Source: Clostridia bacterium (lineage in GTDB: Bacteria > Bacillota > Clostridia > Oscillospirales > CAG-272). From it: a DNA stretch of 64,000 bases. The position numbers were made by a program, and so were the translations under genes. The notes beneath the pieces were generated by a model, which saw only the letters and a program-made list of their open reading frames with translations, was not told where the DNA came from and did not search any database. Of this stretch, positions 58,444 to 64,000 are shown piece by piece. Every line of letters begins with the position of its first letter. Position 1 is the stretch's first letter. The DNA is taken from contig JAFTKJ010000003.1 of assembly GCA_017453305.1 (NCBI GenBank), forward strand, positions 1-64,000. Direction: 5' to 3'.

Positions 58444-59529
58444 TCAAGGCTTTTTCTGCACTTCCCCCTCTCTGCTCCCGAAAGCCACCCGTTTGACCAG
58501 CATCGCTACGGGCGGTGCCAACAGCATGCCGAGCAAGCCGAACAGCAAAAAGCCCACGTAGGTAGCAAACAGCGTCAGAAGCGGATGCAGCCCCAGGCTC
58601 TTGCCCACCAGCTTCGGCTCGGCGATCTGACGGATCAACTCGATGACAAGGTACAGGATCAACAGCCCGAAGCCAAGGTAAAACTCACGCTGCAGCAGCA
58701 TCACGATCCCCCAAGGGATCATCACCGTTCCCACCCCCAAAACGGGGAGCAGATCCACCACGGCGATCAGCAAAGCCAGCAAAAAGGCATACTCCACCCC
58801 CAGCACCAAAAAGCCGACGAGGAGCAGAAAAAAGGTCATGGAAAGCAGGATCGCGTACGCCTTGACGTATTTGCGTACCGTCTCCCTCCAGCCGCGCTTA
58901 TATTCGGGAATACGCTTTTGCACTCCCTTTGGCAGCAGTGCACAGAGCGCCGCCGTGATCCTCTCCCCGTCCATGCAAAAGTAAAAGCACGCGATCACGC
59001 TGACCGCCAAAAAGAAGAACGCCGACGGGAGTGCCGAAAACAAGGACGCGGCAATCTCGGGCAGACGCGAGGCAATGGAGGAGAGCAGATTCCCGATCAT
59101 CCCCACCGCCGCCTCGTACAAGCGTGTGCGCAGCTCCTCCCCCTCCATCGACAAAAATCCAAAGCGCCCCAAAAAGCCCTCCACCCAAAGCATCAAGGCT
59201 TCCATGGAGTCAAAAATGCCCCCTTTGGAAAGCAGACGGTCGATCAATGCCCCTGCCTCCCCGAGCAAACGGATCGTTGCCGCAACCAGCCCCCAGGCGC
59301 CCAATCCGAACACCAAAAGAAGAAGCAGGACCGCGCACAGCTTTTGCGGCAGATGCACACGCGCCGCGATCCGCTTTGCCAAGGGGCGCACGGGGAGCGC
59401 CACCAACCAAGCCAACAAAAACGGAAGCAGCAATACCGCCACGTACCGAAATGTCAGATAGACCAACGCACCGCAAAGCACCAGGCTGATCAGAATTGCC
59501 GACAGCCGCTCCCAATTCACTTTTTCCAC
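58444..59529 (-). CDS. AI-2E family permease
   Basis: 361 residues with eight predicted helices. The family (PF01594, includes YtvI and TqsA) is recognised from the first helix pair (LISLVLCGALVYLTFRYV...LLPFLLAWLVALPVRPL), the soluble-looking middle segment, the VGFLVLGVEYAFLLALLIAV helix and the DLLPVLGVGTVMIPWGIVML motif. It ends with PLLTLFATYVGFLLFGLLGM, then LLAPPVAML. Clostridial members are often the sporulation protein YtvI, and the autoinducer-2 role of the family name is not established for them. Appears monocistronic. Confidence 0.87.
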   Translation of the reverse strand: MEKVNWERLSAILISLVLCGALVYLTFRYVAVLLLPFLLAWLVALPVRPLAKRIAARVHLPQKLCAVLLLLLVFGLGAWGLVAATIRLLGEAGALIDRLLSKGGIFDSMEALMLWVEGFLGRFGFLSMEGEELRTRLYEAAVGMIGNLLSSIASRLPEIAASLFSALPSAFFFLAVSVIACFYFCMDGERITAALCALLPKGVQKRIPEYKRGWRETVRKYVKAYAILLSMTFFLLLVGFLVLGVEYAFLLALLIAVVDLLPVLGVGTVMIPWGIVMLLQREFYLGFGLLILYLVIELIRQIAEPKLVGKSLGLHPLLTLFATYVGFLLFGLLGMLLAPPVAMLVKRVAFGSREGEVQKKP

Positions 59530-59610
59530 GCTCTCAGCTCCTTTTCCTCTTTATTCCCTATTATTTTATCCTCCTCGTTTGTAAATTATTTCTCAAAATA
59601 CAAGAACCCC

Positions 59611-59639
59611 TTGACAAGTCGACGTTTTTTTGTTAAAAT
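59611..59639 (+). promoter_or_regulatory. Cyclophilin gene promoter
   Basis: TTGACA, 17-base spacer, TAAAAT, 33 bases before the start. Confidence 0.75.
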
Positions 59640-59671
59640 GCTTGTAGCAAAACAGAAAGGATGTTTTTATC

Positions 59672-60505
59672 ATGAGTAAAAAGAAGCAAGAACAAGAAGA
59701 ACAGCTTCGCCGCATGCGTGAGGAACGCAAGCAGGCTGAGCTTGCAAAGAAAAAGCAGGAAAACCGCTTGATGTGGATCATCATCTGCGCCACCCTGGCA
59801 GTCGTCGTCATCGCGGCGGCAATTCCGATCCTCATCAGCTCCTTAAACGGTAACGAAGCCGATACCACCACCGAGGCAGAGGATCTTTCCGATTCCCCCA
59901 TCAAGTACGATCTTGCCTCCCCCGACACCTACGTCCTCTCCGAGGAGGTAACTCAATACGTCAAGCTCAACGTCAGCTACAGCGACGATAACGGTCAGCG
60001 TCACAACGGTGACATCATCGTCAAGTTGGATTCCACCAACGCGCCCATTACCGTTGCAAACTTCCAAAAGCTGGTTGGCGAGGGCTTTTACGACGGACTG
60101 ATCTTCCACCGCGTCATCGAAGGCTTTATGATCCAGGGCGGTGACCCCGAGGGCAACGGCACCGGCGGCTCCGATGAGGAGATCGAGGGTGAGTTCTCCA
60201 AAAACGGCGTGGATAACAAGATCTCGCATAAACGCGGCGTCATTTCCATGGCACGTCAAGGCGCACAGACCGACGCGCAGGATGCCCTATATTACAACAC
60301 TGCCTCCTCGCAGTTCTTTATCGTGCACGAGGATTCTACCTTCCTTGACGGTAAGTATGCCGCATTCGGCGAGGTCGTATTTGGCATGACCTCGGTGGAC
60401 GGTATTGCGGCAATGACGGTAAACTCCGTCTCCAAGCCCTTGAAGGAGGCAAAGATCGTCTCTGCCGTCTTTATCAACTACTTGGGCGACGAATTCCCCG
60501 CATGA
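59672..60505 (+). CDS. Membrane-anchored cyclophilin-type peptidyl-prolyl isomerase
   Basis: 277 residues; GAAAGGA precedes the ATG. The N-terminus is highly charged (MSKKKQEQEEQLRRMREERK), then one membrane helix (~30-52, WIIICATLAVVVIAAAIPIL) anchors an extracellular domain. The cyclophilin fold is clear: FHRVIEGFMIQGGDPEGNGT (~150-169), SMARQGAQTDAQDALYYNTA, SQFFIVHEDSTFLDGKYAAF, GEVVFGMTSVDGIA. It likely folds secreted proteins delivered by the Sec system. The MBL-fold gene follows. Confidence 0.93.
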   Translation: MSKKKQEQEEQLRRMREERKQAELAKKKQENRLMWIIICATLAVVVIAAAIPILISSLNGNEADTTTEAEDLSDSPIKYDLASPDTYVLSEEVTQYVKLNVSYSDDNGQRHNGDIIVKLDSTNAPITVANFQKLVGEGFYDGLIFHRVIEGFMIQGGDPEGNGTGGSDEEIEGEFSKNGVDNKISHKRGVISMARQGAQTDAQDALYYNTASSQFFIVHEDSTFLDGKYAAFGEVVFGMTSVDGIAAMTVNSVSKPLKEAKIVSAVFINYLGDEFPA

Positions 60506-60519
60506 AACGAGGTAGCACC

Positions 60520-61272
60520 ATGAACGTAAAGGTCACCTTTGTCGGCACCTCCCACGGCATTCCCATGGAGGACCGCTACTGCGCCTGCACCATGCTGGAG
60601 ATTGGTGAGGCGATCTATTTTGTGGACGGCGGTGCTCCCGTCATCCATGCGCTGTTGCAAAGAGGGCTGGATCCCCGTCGCGTACGCGCGATCTTCACCA
60701 CGCACGTGCATTCCGACCACACCATGGGGTTGCCTCACTTTATCGATCTTGTCAACTGGGTGTATAAAGAACACACGGTGGACGTTTACCTGACCGAGCA
60801 ACGCTGGATCGACGGCATGCACGCCCTGCACCTCGGCATGGATATCGCCCCCCTGGATACCAACCGCATCCGCATGCACGTCATCGACCCCGCAACCACC
60901 GTTTACGAGGACGAAAACGTCAAGGTGCAATTCATTCCCACCAAGCACCTGGGTGACGAGCATCCCTCCAACGCGATCCTGATCACGGCAGGCGACAAAA
61001 GGTTGCTGTTTTCGGGTGACCTCTCCTACGGTATGCACATGAAGGACTTCCCCACCGTGGCATGCGAGGAGGAGACCGATCTGTTTGTGTGCGAGTTTGC
61101 GCACGGGCTTACCTTTGACAACCTTGGCAAGTACTTTGACGCCTGCAAAACCAAGCGTCTCTACTTCAACCACGTCTGGCCCATGAGCAAGCTTGCAGAC
61201 ATCGAAGCCGCAAAAGAAAAGTACCCCTTCGAGGTCGTTGCCTCTTACGACGGTCTTGAGATCGAGATCTGA
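60520..61272 (+). CDS. MBL-fold metallohydrolase (RNase Z-like)
   Basis: 250 residues from ATG 60520, which has GAGG 7 bases upstream; an ATG at 60502 overlaps the previous stop but has no site. Metal-binding core TTHVHSDHTMGLPHF (HxHxDH) and LLFSGDLSYG, FAHG and YFNHVWP supply the other ligands. Overall it resembles the RNase Z/ribonuclease-like arm of the superfamily but lacks the full RNase Z exosite. Substrate unknown. Terminator follows. Confidence 0.86.
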   Translation: MNVKVTFVGTSHGIPMEDRYCACTMLEIGEAIYFVDGGAPVIHALLQRGLDPRRVRAIFTTHVHSDHTMGLPHFIDLVNWVYKEHTVDVYLTEQRWIDGMHALHLGMDIAPLDTNRIRMHVIDPATTVYEDENVKVQFIPTKHLGDEHPSNAILITAGDKRLLFSGDLSYGMHMKDFPTVACEEETDLFVCEFAHGLTFDNLGKYFDACKTKRLYFNHVWPMSKLADIEAAKEKYPFEVVASYDGLEIEI

Positions 61273-61278
61273 ATACCA

Positions 61279-61316
61279 ACACCGCAGAAGCGCAAAATAC
61301 GCCTCTGCGGTGTTTT
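61279..61316 (+). terminator. Terminator after MBL-fold gene
   Basis: ACACCGCAGA (61279-61288) pairs with TCTGCGGTGT (61304-61313), then TTTATTG. Confidence 0.8.
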
Positions 61317-61340
61317 ATTGATCTTTTTTTGCAAATACTG

Positions 61341-61369
61341 TTGCATTTTATCGGCAGATTTGGTATAAT
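61341..61369 (+). promoter_or_regulatory. Promoter of M29 peptidase-pepT pair
   Basis: TTGCAT, 17-base spacer, TATAAT, 58 bases before the start. Confidence 0.75.
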
Positions 61370-61427
61370 AAGTGCAGTTGTATTTTCCGCCGCTTTGTCG
61401 GCTTGCATTTGAGAAAGGATAAAAACA

Positions 61428-62654
61428 ATGAAAAAAACAATATTGAGAAATTATGCAAAATTGATCGCCAAAATGGGCGGTAACGTACAAAAGGGTCAGG
61501 ACGTCATCATTCGCGCAGGTCTTGATCAGCCCGATTTCGTCCGCATGGTCGTTGAGGAGTGCTACGCGCTCGGAGCGCGCTACGTCCGCGTGGAATGGAG
61601 CTATCAGCCCATTACCAAGATCAACTACAAAAAGGCTTCTCTCAAAACCCTTTCGCACATGGAGGAGTGGGAGGTCGCAAAGCTCAAGCATGAATCCGAG
61701 ACCCTTCCCGTCACCATCTATCTGGAATCCGACGATCCCGACGGTCTCTCGGGCATCAACCAGGAAAAAATGGCAAAGGCTTTGCAGGCAAGATACAAGA
61801 TCCGCAAGCCCTACCGTGATGCAATGGAAAACAAATACCAGTGGTGCATTGCCGCAGTTCCCGGTGCGGAGTGGGCAAAAAAGGTGTTCCCCAACGAAAA
61901 GAAGAGCGTTGCCATGGAAAAGCTGTGGGAGGCAATTCTTTACACCTCCCGTGCCCTGGAGGATCCTATTGCCGCATGGGAGGCACACAACGCCGACCTT
62001 GCCGCACGCTGTGATTACCTCAATTCTCTCGGCATTGAGACGCTGGAATACAAGGCAGCAAACGGAACCGACCTGCGCGTTGGCATGATCGAGGACGCGC
62101 TGTTTATGGGCGGTGACGAGGCAGCACAAGGCAGCGGCATCGTCTTTAACCCCAACATCCCCTCCGAGGAGGTATTCATCTCCCCCAAAAAGGGCGTTGC
62201 CGAGGGCATCGTGTATTCCTCCAAGCCTCTGTCTTACCAGGGTCAGCTGATTGAAAACTTCTGGATGCGCTTTGAGGGCGGAAAAGCCGTAGAGGTCGGT
62301 GCCGAAAAGGGCGAGTCATTGCTCAAGGAAATGGTATCTATGGACGAGGGCGCCGCATACCTTGGTGAGTGCGCGCTGGTACCCTACGACAGCCCCATTT
62401 GCAACTCCGGCATTCTGTTCTACAACACCCTCTTTGACGAGAACGCGACCTGCCACTTTGCCGTCGGTCACGGCTTTACCAACGTCCTCAAGGACTACGA
62501 CAAGTACACCATCCAGGAGTGCTATGCAAAGGGCATCAACGATTCGATGATCCACGTTGACTTTATGATCGGCACACCCGATCTTTCCATCACCGCCATC
62601 ACCCGTGACGGCAAGCGCGTCCCGATCTTTGAAAACGGAAACTGGGCATTCTGA
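61428..62654 (+). CDS. M29 family aminopeptidase
   Basis: 408 residues; GAGAAAGGA upstream. Dinuclear metal aminopeptidase of the AmpS/PepS type. Typical features: N-terminal LIAKMGGNVQKGQDVIIRAG, central NGTDLRVGMIEDALFMGGDE, then NIPSEEVFISPKKGVAEGIV with the metal-binding Glu. C-terminal GECALVPYDSPICNSGILFY, LFDENATCHFAVGHGF and SMIHVDFMIGTPDLSI contain the remaining ligands. Cytoplasmic; works on oligopeptides. It lies 13 bases before pepT, so both are expressed together. Confidence 0.95.
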   Translation: MKKTILRNYAKLIAKMGGNVQKGQDVIIRAGLDQPDFVRMVVEECYALGARYVRVEWSYQPITKINYKKASLKTLSHMEEWEVAKLKHESETLPVTIYLESDDPDGLSGINQEKMAKALQARYKIRKPYRDAMENKYQWCIAAVPGAEWAKKVFPNEKKSVAMEKLWEAILYTSRALEDPIAAWEAHNADLAARCDYLNSLGIETLEYKAANGTDLRVGMIEDALFMGGDEAAQGSGIVFNPNIPSEEVFISPKKGVAEGIVYSSKPLSYQGQLIENFWMRFEGGKAVEVGAEKGESLLKEMVSMDEGAAYLGECALVPYDSPICNSGILFYNTLFDENATCHFAVGHGFTNVLKDYDKYTIQECYAKGINDSMIHVDFMIGTPDLSITAITRDGKRVPIFENGNWAF

Positions 62655-62667
62655 TACGGGAGGACTT

Positions 62668-63876
62668 ATGAACGTAACAGAGCGCTTTTTGAAGTACGTG
62701 TCCTTTGATACCACCTCCGACGAAACCTCGCAAACCGTTCCCAGCACCGAAAAGCAACGTGTGCTGGGAGAGTATCTCGTCAAGGAGCTTTGCTCCATTG
62801 GCATGGAGCAGGTGCGCATGGACCAATACGGCTACGTGTACGCGCTTTTGCCTGCCACGCCCGACCTCTCCTACCTCAATCCGCTTGGGCTGATCGCGCA
62901 TATGGATACCTCGTCTGCGGTCAGCGGAACGAATATCCGTCCGCGCACCGTCCGATACGAGGGGGGCGAGCTGGTATTGGAGAACGGAAGCGTGATGTCG
63001 CCTGCGGTCTACCCCTCCCTGGAACGTTACGTCGGTCAGGAGCTGATCGTTACGGACGGCAATACCCTTTTGGGTGCCGACGATAAGGCAGGCATTGCCG
63101 AGATCGTCAGCGCGTGCGAATATCTGATCCAAAATCCCGACCTCTCGCACCGCGCCATTGCAGTAGCCTTTACCCCCGACGAGGAGGTTGGCAGAGGTGC
63201 CGACCACTTTGACGTGGAGGGCTTTGGCGCACGTCGGGCATATACCGTGGACGGCGAGGAGCTGGGCGAGATCGAGTACGAAAACTTCAACGCCGCATCG
63301 GCAAAATTGACGGTGCACGGCTTAAACGTCCACCCGGGCTCGGCAAAGAACATTATGAAAAACGCCATTTTGATGGCAAATCAATTCCTGTCGATGCTTC
63401 CCCCTGCACAGACCCCTGCACACACCGAGGGCTACGAGGGCTTTTACCACGTCAACGACATTGCGGGTGACGAAACGACCGTAACCCTTTCGATGCTGGT
63501 GCGTGACCATGACCGCGCAAAATTCGAAGAGAAAAAAGCCTTTTTGGAGCGCCTTTGCGCATATTTGAACGCAGAATGGGGAGAGGGCAGCTTTGTTTTG
63601 GAGCTGAAGGACAGCTACTACAATATGAGGGAAAAGATCCTGCCGCATCCCGACCTGATTGAAAACGCAATGGAGGCGATGCGCGCGGTGGGAGTGGAGC
63701 CGAAGATCGTCCCCGTCCGAGGAGGCACCGACGGTGCGCGCCTTTCCTACATGGGAATCCCCTGCCCCAACCTTTCCACAGGTGGCGCAAACTTCCACGG
63801 CGTGCATGAATTCATCCCCAAAGAGTCCATGCAAAAAATGGTAGACGTGCTCGTTCATTTGAGCACACATCCGTAA
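62668..63876 (+). CDS. pepT: Peptidase T (tripeptide aminopeptidase)
   Basis: 402 residues from ATG 62668, after GGGAGG; earlier in-frame codons lie inside the previous gene. M20B metallopeptidase: LGLIAHMDTSSAVSG (His/Asp of the first metal site, ~71), LLGADDKAGIAEI (bridging Asp, ~134), AFTPDEEVGRGADHFD (catalytic Glu, ~165), the dimerisation domain after YTVDGEELGEIEYENFNAAS, and GGTDGARLSYMGIPCPNLST near the end. Removes the N-terminal residue from tripeptides, completing the peptide breakdown started by the M29 and M18 enzymes. After it, 63877-64000 shows no gene. Confidence 0.97.
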   Translation: MNVTERFLKYVSFDTTSDETSQTVPSTEKQRVLGEYLVKELCSIGMEQVRMDQYGYVYALLPATPDLSYLNPLGLIAHMDTSSAVSGTNIRPRTVRYEGGELVLENGSVMSPAVYPSLERYVGQELIVTDGNTLLGADDKAGIAEIVSACEYLIQNPDLSHRAIAVAFTPDEEVGRGADHFDVEGFGARRAYTVDGEELGEIEYENFNAASAKLTVHGLNVHPGSAKNIMKNAILMANQFLSMLPPAQTPAHTEGYEGFYHVNDIAGDETTVTLSMLVRDHDRAKFEEKKAFLERLCAYLNAEWGEGSFVLELKDSYYNMREKILPHPDLIENAMEAMRAVGVEPKIVPVRGGTDGARLSYMGIPCPNLSTGGANFHGVHEFIPKESMQKMVDVLVHLSTHP

Positions 63877-64000
63877 TGGGGATACAATAAACACACGTGG
63901 TTACAATAACCGCAAGGGGCTGTCACATTTGACGAGACCGAAAAAGCCCGTGGCGCAAAGAAAAAAGTCCCGCTCGCCGTCAAAAACGACAAATGAGACA

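Noticed and set aside
63877..64000. Possible gene start at the window end
   Set aside because: No ribosome binding site with a following open frame could be identified.

Overview
The window is chromosomal DNA from a Gram-positive Clostridia-type bacterium (Firmicutes), most likely an uncultured gut member of the Oscillospirales/Christensenellales area. I infer this from the WhiA-DnaE-MurB cluster, the PadR/DUF1700/DUF4097 cassette, the BY-kinase triad, the dimeric GlyRS, the many lipoproteins, the strong AAAGGAGG-type ribosome binding sites and the TTGACA-N17-TATAAT promoters. Coding sequence is moderately GC-rich; two small genes (44124-44519 and 48321-48734) are clearly AT-rich by comparison. 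I found no rRNA, tRNA, CRISPR array, integrase or transposase gene.

Layout. 1-466: repeat DNA and terminators. 467-3215 (minus): padR, DUF1700 and two DUF4097 genes, from a PadR promoter with an overlapping operator. 3406-10049 (plus): a heterodimeric ABC exporter of TM287/288 type, then a MacB-like fused ABC protein. 10298-15364 (minus): two ABC exporters with unusual N-terminal zinc-ribbon extensions flanking a DUF1854 gene. 15488-20667 (minus): secA, two unknown membrane proteins and a 49-residue Asn/Gln-only-like microprotein. 20852-22449 (plus): trmL-mnmA, tRNA wobble modification. 22791-24505: tandem duplicated lipoproteins. 24575-33154 (minus): FAD oxidoreductase, XRE-membrane regulator, then murB-whiA-dnaE-HAD phosphatase. 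33383-43694 (plus): Gfo/Idh oxidoreductase, coaE, lytic transglycosylase, M18 aminopeptidase, prfA, two tandem 32-33-residue membrane microproteins, tsaC/sua5, a ParC/GyrA-like subunit, a 41-residue membrane microprotein, and the VTC-DUF4956 pair.

43748-48856 holds the most unusual feature: two cassettes that share a structured leader of about 300 bases (with its own promoter) and a shared 3' terminator/tail, but carry unrelated AT-rich cargo genes, one of them a DUF2185/Imm33-like immunity protein. Between them lie a DeoR-family repressor with a likely operator, a DEDD exonuclease, a cysteine hydrolase, a lipoprotein and a membrane protein with a Cys/Asp-rich tail. 48885-51093 (minus): nth and an RsgI-like lipoprotein. 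51094-52078: nearly 1 kb of tandem and palindromic repeats. 52079-54712 (minus): tyrosine phosphatase, chain-length regulator and BY-kinase of capsule/EPS control. 54905-63876: glyQS, lipoproteins, an SGNH-like lipoprotein, an AI-2E family permease, cyclophilin, an MBL-fold hydrolase, M29 aminopeptidase and peptidase T.

The genes fall into three themes: envelope export and surface control (five ABC genes, SecA, BY-kinase module, DUF4097, lipoproteins); core replication, translation and cell-wall functions; and peptide turnover (M18, M29, PepT). The best candidates for undescribed biology are the twin leader/tail cassettes, the ABC-DUF1854-ABC unit with zinc-ribbon extensions, and the microproteins.
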